Below are positions 19,452-30,885 of a DNA stretch of 64,000 nucleotides, one piece after another. How positions within the stretch are numbered: position 1 is the stretch's first letter; every line of letters begins with the position of its first letter. Position numbers and translations under genes: made by a program. Origin of the DNA: Curtobacterium oceanosedimentum (GTDB taxonomy: Bacteria; Actinomycetota; Actinomycetes; Actinomycetales; Microbacteriaceae); the NCBI RefSeq assembly GCF_020297365.1, contig NZ_JAIXIG010000013.1, positions 1 to 64,000 on the forward strand, in the 5' to 3' direction. The notes under the pieces were generated by a model. The model was not told the origin of the DNA and ran no database searches. It saw nothing but the letters and a program-made list of their open reading frames with translations.

Positions 19452-20195
19452 GTGCCGGACCACGACGACACCACACGACCCGCAGACGGGCCGGCCCCGA
19501 CGTTCAGCGCGCAGTTCCGTGACGCGGTCCGCAACGCGGGCATCGCCCGGGTCGCCCCCGGCGAGGCGCCGTCCGGCCGGGCGCTGCTCGGCGCCGTCGG
19601 TGGCGTGCGCGGGCTCGCCGAGTCGGTGCTGCCCGGCTTCGCGTTCCTGATCGTCTACGCGATCACCAAGGAGCTCGTGCCGAGCGTCGTCATCCCGGTG
19701 GCCGTCGGCCTGGTGTTCGTGGTGCTGCGGCTGCTGCAGCGGCAGTCGATCACGATGTCGTTCGCCGGCATCCTCGGCGTGGCCGTCTCGGCAGGGCTCG
19801 CGCTCATCACGGGCCGGGCGGAGAGCAACTTCATCCCCGGGATCGTGATCAACTCGGTGTGGCTCGTCGGGCTGCTCGTCACGCTGGCGATCCGGTGGCC
19901 GCTCATCGGACTCGTCGTCGGGTTCCTGCTGCCGGCCGACGAGGACGGCTCCCACGTGCACTGGCGTGCCGACCCGGTGCAGCGCCGCGTGCTCACCGTC
20001 GCGACCTGGATCTGGGTCGGGCTGTTCGCCCTGCGGCTCGCGGTCGAGGTGCCGCTGTACCTGACGGCGCAGGTCGAACTGCTCGCCGCGGTCAAGCTCG
20101 TGCTCGGGGTCCCGCTGTACGCCGCCGTGCTCTGGGTCACCTGGCTGCTGGTCCGTTCCGTGTTCGTGCGACGGGACGACGCCCCCGCGGTGTAG
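19452..20195 (+). CDS. DUF3159 family membrane protein
   Basis: 247 residues with about six hydrophobic segments, e.g. VLPGFAFLIVYAITKEL, VVIPVAVGLVFVVLRLL, IVINSVWLVGLLVTLAI and LLAAVKLVLGVPLYAAVLW. GALGGVRGLAE-type N-terminal wording (here GAVGGVRGLAESVLPG) and the domain order fit DUF3159, an inner-membrane family of unknown role. The GTG start follows GGAGG. Third gene of the dut operon. Confidence 0.8.
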   Translation: MPDHDDTTRPADGPAPTFSAQFRDAVRNAGIARVAPGEAPSGRALLGAVGGVRGLAESVLPGFAFLIVYAITKELVPSVVIPVAVGLVFVVLRLLQRQSITMSFAGILGVAVSAGLALITGRAESNFIPGIVINSVWLVGLLVTLAIRWPLIGLVVGFLLPADEDGSHVHWRADPVQRRVLTVATWIWVGLFALRLAVEVPLYLTAQVELLAAVKLVLGVPLYAAVLWVTWLLVRSVFVRRDDAPAV

Positions 20196-20198
20196 CGT

Positions 20199-20216
20199 TG
20201 TCTCGACATCGAGACA
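20199..20216. promoter_or_regulatory. Perfect 18-bp palindrome upstream of aconitase
   Basis: TGTCTCGACATCGAGACA is a perfect dyad, right after the DUF3159 stop and 108 nt before the acn start. Its length and symmetry fit a dimeric repressor such as a TetR-family AcnR-like regulator; the regulator is not encoded in this window. Confidence 0.5.
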
Positions 20217-20220
20217 GTTT

Positions 20221-20248
20221 TCCCGAGGGCGCGCTCGCGCTCCCGGGA
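20221..20248 (+). terminator. Hairpin after the DUF3159 gene
   Basis: Imperfect GC-rich stem starting TCCCGAGGGCGCG with complement CGCGCTCCCGGGA, preceded by TTTT and directly after the acn palindrome. Confidence 0.45.
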
Positions 20249-20250
20249 TT

Positions 20251-20302
20251 AGGTTTGCCTTGCTGGTGGGACGGTCCACGGCCCGCGAGGATGAGGGCAA
20301 AC
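20251..20302 (+). promoter_or_regulatory. GTTTGCC/GGCAAAC inverted repeat and iron-box-like half-site before acn
   Basis: GTTTGCC (20253-20259) and GGCAAAC (20296-20302) are inverted copies. The left copy sits in TTAGGTTTGCCT (from 20249), which matches one half of the DtxR/IdeR iron box TTAGGTTAGCCT at 11 of 12 positions, but the other half is poor. Iron control of aconitase is plausible but only suggested. Confidence 0.3.
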
Positions 20303-20324
20303 CGATCAGTAGGGAGGCGGCACG

Positions 20325-23162
<2,838 letters not shown>

Positions 23163-23196
23163 ACGACATGAGCACGGGTCGCTGACGCGACCGCAC

Positions 23197-23244
23197 GACG
23201 GACTGGAGGCCCGTGGCGAACCCGCCACGGGCCTCCAGTCCGTC
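23197..23244 (+). terminator. GGAGGC-family hairpin after acn
   Basis: Perfect 22-nt arms starting GACGGACTGGAGGCCCGTGG; variant with CTGGAGGC instead of CGGGAGGC. Confidence 0.8.
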
Positions 23245-23294
23245 TGCCGCTCGCGCGCATAGAGTGGGCCGACAGCCCCACGAAAGGAGCGCCC

Positions 23295-25232
23295 GTGAGC
23301 CTGCTCGCCAGCATCACGTCGCCGCGCGACCTGAAGCGTCTCTCCGATGCGCAGATGACCGACCTCGCCGCCGAGATCCGCCGGTTCCTGGTGGCCGAGG
23401 TGGCGAAGACCGGCGGGCACCTCGGGCCGAACCTGGGCGTCGTCGAGCTGACGCTCGCGATGCACCGCGTGTTCGACTCGCCGAACGACCCCTTCGTGTT
23501 CGACACGGGGCACCAGTCGTACGTGCACAAGCTCGTGACCGGGCGCCAGGACTTCTCGAAGCTGCGCGAGCGGGGCGGCATCGCCGGCTACCCGCAGCGT
23601 GGGGAGTCCGAGCACGACATAGTCGAGTCCTCGCACGCGTCGTCGTCGCTGTCGTGGGCGGACGGCATCTCCCGCGCGTTCGGGCAGACCGGGCAGACCG
23701 ACCGGACCGTCGTCGCGGTCGTCGGGGACGGCGCGCTCACCGGCGGGATGACGTGGGAGGCGCTCAACAACATCTCCGACGACAACGACCGGCGGCTCGT
23801 CATCGTCGTCAACGACAACGGCCGCTCCTACGCGCCGACCATCGGGGGCATGGCCCGGTTCCTCAGCTCCGTCCGCACCCGTCGCGAGTACCGGGCGCTG
23901 TACGAGGGGACGCAGGCCATGGCAGCCCGCTTCGGCGGACCCGGGCGAGCGGTCTACCGGGGATTGCGCGGTGGCCTGCACGGCTTCCTGTCGCGCGTGA
24001 CGAACAACGAGGCGCTGTACTCGAACCTCGACATCAAGTACATCGGCCCGGTGAACGGGCACGACCAGCGGGCGATGGAGGCGGCGCTGCGGCAGGCGAA
24101 GGCCTACGGCGCACCGACCATCGTGCACGCGATCACCGAGAAGGGCCACGGGTTCGAGCCGGCGCTGCGCGACCAGGCCGACCAGTTCCACGCCGTCGGG
24201 CACATCGACCCAGAGACTGGAGAGTCGCTCGACACCGCCTCCGGGCCGTCCTGGACCTCGGTGTTCGCGACCGAGCTCGCCGCTGTCGGCGACGAGGACG
24301 AGCGCATCGTGGCCATCACCGCCGCGATGCTCCGCCCGACCGGGCTGCACCTGTTCCAGCAGCAGCACCCCGACCGCGTCTACGACGTCGGGATCGCCGA
24401 ACAGCACGCCGTCACCACGGCCGCCGGGCTGGCGTACGGGGGACTGCACCCGGTCGTGGCGCTGTACGCGACCTTCCTGAACCGGGCGTTCGACCAGGTG
24501 CTCATGGACGTCGCGCTGCACCGGGCCGGGGTGACGTTCGTGCTCGACCGTGCCGGCATCACCGGTCCCGACGGCCCGTCGCACCACGGCATGTGGGACC
24601 TGGCGTTGCTGCAGGTCGTGCCGGGCATCCGGATCGCGGCGCCGCGCGACGCCCCGACCCTGCGCGAGGAGTTCCGCGAGGCGGTCGCCGTCGACGACGC
24701 CCCCACGGTGCTGCGGTGGTCGAAGGGCCAGGTCGGTCCGGACATCCCCGCGCTGCGGCGGCTGGACGACGGCGTGGACGTGCTGCGCGACGCGCCGGAG
24801 TCGTCGCCCGACGTGCTGTTCGTGGCCGTCGGCGCGATGGTGCCGACCGCGCTCGAGGCCGCGGCGCTGCTCGAGGCGCAGGGCATCGGCGTCACGGTCG
24901 TGGACCCCCGCTGGGTGGTGCCGGTCCCGGTGTCGCTCATCGAGCTGTCGCGCACGCACCGGCTCGTGATCACCATCGAGGACGGCGTGCGGGTCGGTGG
25001 CGTCGGGACGCGCCTCCGCCAGGACCTGCGAGCGGCCGGTGTCGACACCGGGGTGAACGAGCTCGGGCTGCCCGACGCGTTCATCGACCACGCGACCCGG
25101 TCGCAGATCCTCGCCGACGCGGGGCTCACGGCGCAGGCGATCGCCCGTGACGTGATCGACCAGGTCGTCGGGACGAAGCTGCCGCAGGCGAAGCCCGCGC
25201 GCTCCCGCGAGTCCGCCGCGTCCGACCGCTAG
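23295..25232 (+). CDS. dxs: 1-deoxy-D-xylulose-5-phosphate synthase
   Basis: Thiamine-diphosphate enzyme condensing pyruvate and glyceraldehyde 3-phosphate, first step of the MEP isoprenoid pathway. 645 residues. GGHLGPNLGVVELTLAMHRVFD and FDTGHQSYVHK are N-terminal signatures; the ThDP/Mg site is VVGDGALTGGMTWEALNNI with later NDNGRSYAPTIGG; the pyrimidine domain has DVGIAEQHAVTTAAGLAYGG; the C-terminal domain GVGTRLRQDLRAAG is complete. GTG start with GAAAGGAG. Isoprenoids here would supply quinones, undecaprenyl phosphate and probably carotenoids. Confidence 0.96.
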   Translation: MSLLASITSPRDLKRLSDAQMTDLAAEIRRFLVAEVAKTGGHLGPNLGVVELTLAMHRVFDSPNDPFVFDTGHQSYVHKLVTGRQDFSKLRERGGIAGYPQRGESEHDIVESSHASSSLSWADGISRAFGQTGQTDRTVVAVVGDGALTGGMTWEALNNISDDNDRRLVIVVNDNGRSYAPTIGGMARFLSSVRTRREYRALYEGTQAMAARFGGPGRAVYRGLRGGLHGFLSRVTNNEALYSNLDIKYIGPVNGHDQRAMEAALRQAKAYGAPTIVHAITEKGHGFEPALRDQADQFHAVGHIDPETGESLDTASGPSWTSVFATELAAVGDEDERIVAITAAMLRPTGLHLFQQQHPDRVYDVGIAEQHAVTTAAGLAYGGLHPVVALYATFLNRAFDQVLMDVALHRAGVTFVLDRAGITGPDGPSHHGMWDLALLQVVPGIRIAAPRDAPTLREEFREAVAVDDAPTVLRWSKGQVGPDIPALRRLDDGVDVLRDAPESSPDVLFVAVGAMVPTALEAAALLEAQGIGVTVVDPRWVVPVPVSLIELSRTHRLVITIEDGVRVGGVGTRLRQDLRAAGVDTGVNELGLPDAFIDHATRSQILADAGLTAQAIARDVIDQVVGTKLPQAKPARSRESAASDR

Positions 25233-25307
25233 GCGCGGCGCGGCCGGTGCGCCGAGGCTCCGCGCGGCGCTCGCGCGGCGTACGCGAGGTTCGCGCCCCG
25301 CTGCGGT

Positions 25308-25337
25308 CGTTGCGCCCCGGTGAGTCGGGGCGCAACG
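25308..25337. terminator. Hairpin downstream of dxs
   Basis: Arms CGTTGCGCCCCG and CGGGGCGCAACG (25326-25337) in the dxs/fadB convergent gap. Confidence 0.55.
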
Positions 25338-25390
25338 GCCGTGCGGGGGCGCGACGCTGTGCGGCGCGCGGTTCGGGATCGTCTGGCACA

Positions 25391-25440
25391 ACCGAAGTCA
25401 CCCCGAACCACGCGATTCCGCGGTTCGGGGTGACTTCGGT
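25391..25440. terminator. Long hairpin between convergent dxs and fadB
   Basis: Perfect 19-nt arms ACCGAAGTCACCCCGAACC (25391-25409) and complement (25422-25440), 20 nt past the fadB stop. Probably the fadB terminator. The rest of 25233-25460 shows no gene. Confidence 0.75.
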
Positions 25441-25460
25441 CGTGCGACGGCGCGGGACCG

Positions 25461-27599
25461 CTAGCGGGAGGCGGGGCCGACGATCGGCGGCTGGTGGAAC
25501 GTGCCGCCGAAGACCCGCTCGGACGCACCGGAGCGGTCGAGGTACGGGCTGATCCCACCGGCCTGGAACGGGTAGCCGGCGCCGAGGATGAGACCGAGGT
25601 CGATCTCCTCGACGTGCTGCACGACGCCGTCCTCGAGCATGCGGTGCACCTCGTCGGCCAGGGCGTCCTCGAACCGGTGCTGCATCGTCGTGGCGTCGAC
25701 TGGTTCGGCTTCCTTCTTCGACGGAGCGACGAGCTTGACGGCGGCGGGGTCGTACCCGGTCGCGTTGCCCTTCTTGTCGCGGGTCAGGATCGTGCCGTGC
25801 TCGGCGATCTTCTTCAGCCCGTCACCGGGGTAGAAGCGCTCGGGCCACGCGGCGTGGTGCGAGTCGAGCACGTGTGCGCCGACGGGCAGACCGACGAGTT
25901 CGAGCAGCTCGAACGGCGACATCGGCAGGCCGAGGGGCGCGGCACCCTGGGCGACGGTGTCGAACGAGGTGCCCTGCTCGACACCCCGCATCGCCTCGCC
26001 GAGCACCCGTGCGAGCACGCGGTTCACGACGAAGCCGGGCTGGTCCGCGGTGATGATCGCGGTCTTCTTGAGCGTCTTCGCGACGGCGAGGGCCGTGACG
26101 AGGGCCTCGTCGGAGGTCTTCGCGGCACGCACCACCTCGAGCAGCGGCATGACGGCCACCGGGTTGAAGAAGTGGAACCCGACCAGGCGCTCCGGGTTGG
26201 TCAGCACCGACGCCATCTCGTCGACGGAGAGCGACGACGTGTTCGTGGCGAGGATGGCGTCCGGGGCGATCACCTGTTCGATCTTCCGGAAGACCTCCTG
26301 CTTGACCGTCATCTCCTCGAAGACGGCCTCGATCACCCAGTCGGCGTCGGCGAAGGCGTCGTACGACACCGACCCGGAGACGAGCCCGTTGATGCGGTTC
26401 GCGTCGTCCGGTGAGATGCGGCCCTTCTCGAGCAGCTTCGCGACCTCGCCGGCGATGCGGGCGACCCCCGCGTCGACCCGTTCCTGCGACACGTCGGTGA
26501 TGACGACGGGGACACCGAGGCGACGGGCGAAGAGCAGCGCGAACTGCGACGCCATCAGCCCGGCGCCGAGGACGCCCACCTTCGTTAACTTCTTCGCCTC
26601 GACGCCCTCGGGAGCGCCGACGGGCTTCTTCGCGCGCTTCTGCACGAGGTCGAACGCGTACATCGACGCGGCGAACTGGTCGCCCGAGATGAGGTCGGCG
26701 AGGGCCTCGTCCTCGTCGGCGAAGCGGTCGTCGAGCGACCCGGACTTCGCCGCGGCGACGAGGTCGAGCGCACGGAACGGCGACTTCGGCACGGTGCCGA
26801 TCTTCGACGCGACCTGGCCGCGGGCGACCTTGACGACGGTGCCCCACGCGGCCTTCTCGAGCATGCCGGGCTCGTTCTTGCGGACGACCTTGGTCGTGCC
26901 GCTGATGACGCCGTCGGCCCACGCGACCGACGACGGCAGGAACGTGACGGACGGGATGAGCGCGTCGCCGATGCCGATCTCCACCGCTGCCGCCCCGTCC
27001 ATCAGGCGGTTGTTCTTGAGCGGGTTCTCGACGATGACGCGGAGTGCCCGCTCCGGCCCGATCAACCGGGGGAGCAGCGTCGCGCCGCCCCAGCCGGGGA
27101 TGATGCCGAGGAACACCTCGGGCAGACCGATGCCCTGCGCGGCGGACGAGAAGACCCGGTACGTGCAGTGCAGGGCGATCTCGAGTCCGCCACCGAGCGC
27201 CAGGGTGTTCACGAACGCGAAGGACGGCACACCGAGGTCGGCGAACTTCCGGAGTGTCGCGTGCCCGAGCGCGGCGAGCTGGTGGGCGGCCTCACGCGAC
27301 GGCACGGCGGCCGCCTGGGAGAGGTCGGCGCCGGCGGCGAAGCAGTACTCCTTGCCGGTGATCGCGACGCCCTGGATCGTGCCGGCCGAGGCCTCGGTGC
27401 GCAGGGTGTCGAGCACGCCGGACAGCTCGCGCAGGGTGCGCGGGCCGAGGGTGTTCGGCCGCTTGTAGTCCTTGCCGTTGTCGAGCGTGATCAGCGCGAG
27501 CGTGCCGCCCGAGGGCATCGTGACGTGCTTGACGTACGAGTGCGTGACGACCTCGTCCTCGCTCAGGGCGGTCAGCAGGTCGTTGTCGACGATGGTCAT
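25461..27599 (-). CDS. fadB: 3-hydroxyacyl-CoA dehydrogenase/enoyl-CoA hydratase (FadB type)
   Basis: Multifunctional beta-oxidation enzyme of 712 residues. Residues about 1-300 are a crotonase domain, with the oxyanion segment AITGKEYCFAAGADLS and ALGGGLEIALHCTYRV, GLPEVFLGIIPGWGGATLLPRL. Residues about 325-500 are the NAD-binding dehydrogenase domain (GVLGAGLMASQFALLFARRLG) with the catalytic His in VGFHFFNPVAVMPLLEVV, followed by two C-terminal helical domains. The usual GxGxxG reads GAGLMA, so the third Gly is Ala. It starts 2 nt after the thiolase stop, in one operon. Confidence 0.93.
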   Translation of the reverse strand: MTIVDNDLLTALSEDEVVTHSYVKHVTMPSGGTLALITLDNGKDYKRPNTLGPRTLRELSGVLDTLRTEASAGTIQGVAITGKEYCFAAGADLSQAAAVPSREAAHQLAALGHATLRKFADLGVPSFAFVNTLALGGGLEIALHCTYRVFSSAAQGIGLPEVFLGIIPGWGGATLLPRLIGPERALRVIVENPLKNNRLMDGAAAVEIGIGDALIPSVTFLPSSVAWADGVISGTTKVVRKNEPGMLEKAAWGTVVKVARGQVASKIGTVPKSPFRALDLVAAAKSGSLDDRFADEDEALADLISGDQFAASMYAFDLVQKRAKKPVGAPEGVEAKKLTKVGVLGAGLMASQFALLFARRLGVPVVITDVSQERVDAGVARIAGEVAKLLEKGRISPDDANRINGLVSGSVSYDAFADADWVIEAVFEEMTVKQEVFRKIEQVIAPDAILATNTSSLSVDEMASVLTNPERLVGFHFFNPVAVMPLLEVVRAAKTSDEALVTALAVAKTLKKTAIITADQPGFVVNRVLARVLGEAMRGVEQGTSFDTVAQGAAPLGLPMSPFELLELVGLPVGAHVLDSHHAAWPERFYPGDGLKKIAEHGTILTRDKKGNATGYDPAAVKLVAPSKKEAEPVDATTMQHRFEDALADEVHRMLEDGVVQHVEEIDLGLILGAGYPFQAGGISPYLDRSGASERVFGGTFHQPPIVGPASR

Positions 27600-27601
27600 G
27601 G

Positions 27602-28813
27602 TCAGGCCGCCTTCCGTGCCGCGGACTTGCTGAAGTTCGGGTTCTCCCAGATGACGGTGCCGCCCTGGCCGAGCCCGATGCACATCGTGGTGATGCCGTA
27701 CTTGACGTCCGGACGCTCGGCGAACTGCGCCGCGAGCTGGTTCATCAGCCGGACGCCGCTGGAGGCCAGCGGGTGCCCGACGGCGATCGCGCCGCCCCAG
27801 GCGTTGACGTTCGGGGAGTCCTGGTCGATGCCGTAGTTGTCGAGGAACGCGAGCACCTGGACGGCGAACGCCTCGTTGATCTCGAACAGGCCGATGTCGT
27901 CGATCGACAGACCGGCCTTCGACAGGGCCTTGTCGGTGGCGGGGACGGGACCGACGCCCATGACCTCGGGCTCGACGCCGGCGAAGGCGAACGAGACCAT
28001 GCGCATCTTCGTCGGCAGGCCGTGCTGCTTCGCGCCGTCCTCCGACGCCAGCAGGCTCATGGTGGCGCCGTCGTTCAGGCCCGCGGCGTTGCCGGCGGTG
28101 ACCCGTCCGTGGGGCCGGAACGGCGTCTTCAACGCGGCCAGGGCCTCCAGGGTGGTGCCCGGACGCGGCGGCTCGTCCGCCGACACGATGTCCCAGCCGT
28201 CGCCCTTGTTGACCTCGACCGGGATGACGTCCGGCTGCAGCTTGCCGGCCGCCCAGGCGGCCGCGTAGCGCTGCTGGGACTGCACGGCGAAGGCGTCGGT
28301 GCGGTCCTTCGTGATCGCGGGGAAGCGGTCGTGCAGGCGCTCGGCGGTGGCACCCATGACCAGGGCGTCGCTCGAGACCATGCGCTCCGCGACGAAGCGC
28401 GGGTTGGGGTCGGCGTTGAAGCCCATCGGGTGTCGGCCCATGTGCTCGACACCGCCGGCGATCGCGACGTCGGCGGCGCCGAACGCGATCGCGCCCGCGA
28501 GCGTCGTGACGCTGGTCATGGCACCGGCGCACATGCGGTCGATCGCGTAGCCCGGCACCGACTTCGGCAGCCCGGCGAGCATCCCGACGGTGCGGCCGAG
28601 GGTCAGCCCCTGGTCACCCTGCTGGGTGGTGGCCGCAACGGCGACGTCGTCCACCGCCGCGCCGTCGAGCTGGGCGTTCCGGTCGAGCAGACCGCGCATC
28701 GCGTGCACCGCGAGGTCGTCGGACCGCGTCTTCCAGAACACCCCCTTCTCACCGGCTCGTCCGAACGGTGTCCGCACGCCGTCCACGAACACGACGTCTG
28801 ATGCCTTTGGCAA
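27602..28813 (-). CDS. fadA: Acetyl-CoA acyltransferase (thiolase)
   Basis: Thiolase II-type enzyme completing beta-oxidation by thiolytic cleavage of 3-ketoacyl-CoA; 403 residues. The nucleophile Cys lies in AIDRMCAGAMTSV; GGVEHMGRHPMGFN is the conserved loop; the C-terminal catalytic motifs are NAWGGAIAVGHPLASSGVRL and TMCIGLGQGGTVIWE. The start is an unusual TTG at 28813, supported by GGAGG 6 nt upstream. Immediately followed by fadB; together they form a fatty acid degradation pair. The 127-nt gap to the RNase D stop may carry its own promoter. Confidence 0.94.
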   Translation of the reverse strand: MPKASDVVFVDGVRTPFGRAGEKGVFWKTRSDDLAVHAMRGLLDRNAQLDGAAVDDVAVAATTQQGDQGLTLGRTVGMLAGLPKSVPGYAIDRMCAGAMTSVTTLAGAIAFGAADVAIAGGVEHMGRHPMGFNADPNPRFVAERMVSSDALVMGATAERLHDRFPAITKDRTDAFAVQSQQRYAAAWAAGKLQPDVIPVEVNKGDGWDIVSADEPPRPGTTLEALAALKTPFRPHGRVTAGNAAGLNDGATMSLLASEDGAKQHGLPTKMRMVSFAFAGVEPEVMGVGPVPATDKALSKAGLSIDDIGLFEINEAFAVQVLAFLDNYGIDQDSPNVNAWGGAIAVGHPLASSGVRLMNQLAAQFAERPDVKYGITTMCIGLGQGGTVIWENPNFSKSAARKAA

Positions 28814-28940
28814 TCCGGGCCTCCAGATCCTCTTCGATCGGGCCGGAACGCTGGTCGCTCCGGCCGGGCCGGGCAGCGCCCGGCGACCCTCCCGACGCTA
28901 TGCCCCCAGCCTGGGCGGCCGCATGCCGGTTGGGCAGTTC

Positions 28941-30281
28941 CTACGACGCCGCGTCGTCCGTCGCGGTGGGCCGCTGTGCAGCAGCGACAAAGGCCGACGC
29001 GATGATCGAGGCGAGTTCCTCGACCTGCCACGGGCGGGCGTCGTGCTCGGCGAGGGCGGCCCCCACGAGCTCGGTCGACGGCGGCGAGGGCGGGGCCCAG
29101 GACACGAGCCGCAGGGTCTCCGGCGTGAGCAGGTTCTCGAGCGGGATGTCGAGCTCCTCGGCACGCTTCGTCACCGCGGCACGCGCGGCCTTGTAGCGGC
29201 GGTCGGCTGCCGGGTTGCGGTCGGCCCAGGCGCGGGGCGGCGGCAGGGTCGCCTCGCCGGCAGCACGCAGCCGGGGCAGGTCCTCGGTGGTCCGGCCCTC
29301 GTCGACGGCGGCCCACCACCGGTCGAGCTCCGAGCGGCTGGCGCGCCCCGTGAACGACTTCAGGGCGCCGAGCGCGGCACGGGACTCGGGCGCGGCTGCC
29401 GCGGCGGCGACGATCGCGGCGTCGGGGATCGTGCGGCCCGGCGCGATGTCGGCCTCGCGTGCGTAGGCGTCGCGGGCGAGCCAGAGCGACCGGGCGATCG
29501 CCAGGGCCCGGGCACCGCGCAGGGCGTGCATGCCGGAAAGCCGACGCCAGGGTTCGGCACGCGGCGGCTTCGGCGCGCGGTGCAGGACCGCGTCGAACTC
29601 CTCCTGCGCGATCCGGGTCTTGCCGGCAGCCTCGAGCTGCTCGGCGAGGGCGTCGCGCAGGTCGGGCAGCAGCTCGACGTCGAGCGAGGCGTACACGAGC
29701 CACGACTGCGGCAGCGGGCGGGTCGACCAGTCGGCGGCCGAGTGCGCCTTGGCGAGCGTGATGCCGAGCAGCTGCTCGACGACGGCACCGAGGCCCACGC
29801 GGGGGAACCCGGCGATGCGCGCGCCGAGTTCGGTGTCGAAGATGCGCGTCGGGACGAGGCCGACCTCCTGCAGGCACGGCAGGTCCTGCGAGGCGGCGTG
29901 GAAGAGCCACTCCTGGTCGACGATGGCGGCCTGCAGCTCGGAGAAGTCGCCGATCGGGATCGGGTCGAACAGGAACGCTCCGGCTCCGCGGCGGAACACC
30001 TGGATGAGGTAGGCGCGCTGCGAGTACCGGTAGCCGCTCGCTCGTTCGGCGTCGACGGCGACCGGGCCGTGGCCGGCGGCGATCGCGGCCACCGCTTCGA
30101 GGTACTCCTCGCGCGTGTCGATGACCTTGACGGCCTCGTGCGACGCCTCGAAGGCCGGGCCGGCGGGCGCTGCGGCGGCCGGGTCGGCAGGCGCGACGGG
30201 CGCGGCGGAGCCAGCGGGCGCGGCGGCGGGCGCGGCGGGGCCAGTGGGCGCGGCTGCGGCCGGGTCGTCGGGTTCGGTCAC
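28941..30281 (-). CDS. rnd: Ribonuclease D-like 3'-5' exonuclease with HRDC domain
   Basis: DEDD-family exoribonuclease, acting in structured RNA maturation. 446 residues. Residues 1-45 are a Pro/Ala/Gly repeat (AAPAGPAAP-like), absent from E. coli RNase D. The exonuclease motifs are VAVDAERASGYRYSQRAYLIQV (Asp and Glu), HAASQDLPCLQEVGL and YASLDVELLPDL (DEDDy type). An HRDC-like helical domain follows, near SGMHALRGARALAIARSLW, and a second actinobacterial C-terminal helical region. The GTG start overlaps the stop of the DUF3000 gene (GTGA). Confidence 0.88.
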   Translation of the reverse strand: MTEPDDPAAAAPTGPAAPAAAPAGSAAPVAPADPAAAAPAGPAFEASHEAVKVIDTREEYLEAVAAIAAGHGPVAVDAERASGYRYSQRAYLIQVFRRGAGAFLFDPIPIGDFSELQAAIVDQEWLFHAASQDLPCLQEVGLVPTRIFDTELGARIAGFPRVGLGAVVEQLLGITLAKAHSAADWSTRPLPQSWLVYASLDVELLPDLRDALAEQLEAAGKTRIAQEEFDAVLHRAPKPPRAEPWRRLSGMHALRGARALAIARSLWLARDAYAREADIAPGRTIPDAAIVAAAAAAPESRAALGALKSFTGRASRSELDRWWAAVDEGRTTEDLPRLRAAGEATLPPPRAWADRNPAADRRYKAARAAVTKRAEELDIPLENLLTPETLRLVSWAPPSPPSTELVGAALAEHDARPWQVEELASIIASAFVAAAQRPTATDDAAS

Positions 30282-30859
30282 TTGGCGAGCCTCCTCGGGG
30301 CCAACAGGGTCACGCCGTCCGATGCGGGAGGCAGACCGGCGAGCATGGCGACGATGTCCTGCCATGCTCGGACGTGCGCGGTGAGGTCGTCGCCGCGGGG
30401 CGTCCACGATGCGCGGAGCTCCAGCTGTGCGCCGTCGCCCTGTGCGGCGAGGTCGCCGTACCCGCGCGAGATGATCTTGGTGGCCGTGCCCGAGGCGTGG
30501 TCGTACGTCGCGCCGTGCGACTCGAGCGCGTCGACGAGCCAGCTCCAGGTCACGTCGGCGACGAACTCGTCGACGCCGATCTCCGGTTCGAGCGGGGCCT
30601 GCGCGAACGAGACGACGCGGAACGCGCCGCCCCAGCCCTCGGGTTCTTCGGGGTCGTACAGGGCGATGAAGCGCCCGGTGCCCAGGTCCGACTCGACCCC
30701 GTGCGCGGTCCCGGACACGTCCGCCGCCAGGGCGATCGAGAACGGTGCGATGCGGGTCGGCGAGGGGATCTCGGTGATGGTGGTCTCGGCGCGGCCACTG
30801 CCGCCGGACACGAACGCGCGGAGCCGCGCGAAGGCGTCGGGCTCTCGGGTTTCGGACAC
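30278..30859 (-). CDS. DUF3000 family protein
   Basis: 193-residue actinobacterial protein of unknown function, conserved directly upstream of RNase D genes. Typical stretches are IAPFSIALAADV, GRFIALYDPEEPEGW and DVTWSWLVDALESHGA. No signal peptide or membrane segment. The GTG start at 30859 lies 6 nt after a -10 hexamer on the minus strand, so the transcript is probably leaderless. The 4-nt overlap with rnd suggests coupled translation. Confidence 0.85.
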   Translation of the reverse strand: MSETREPDAFARLRAFVSGGSGRAETTITEIPSPTRIAPFSIALAADVSGTAHGVESDLGTGRFIALYDPEEPEGWGGAFRVVSFAQAPLEPEIGVDEFVADVTWSWLVDALESHGATYDHASGTATKIISRGYGDLAAQGDGAQLELRASWTPRGDDLTAHVRAWQDIVAMLAGLPPASDGVTLLAPRRLAK

Positions 30860-30885
30860 ACATGCAGACTAGGCTCCGGCCCATG
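30857..30885. promoter_or_regulatory. Overlapping divergent leaderless promoters
   Basis: Rightward: TAGGCT (30870-30875), 7 nt, ATG at 30883. Leftward: TAGTCT (30871 down to 30866), 6 nt, GTG at 30859. The two -10 hexamers share the TA at 30870-30871 and both genes lack ribosome sites. Only 23 nt separate the start codons. Confidence 0.5.
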
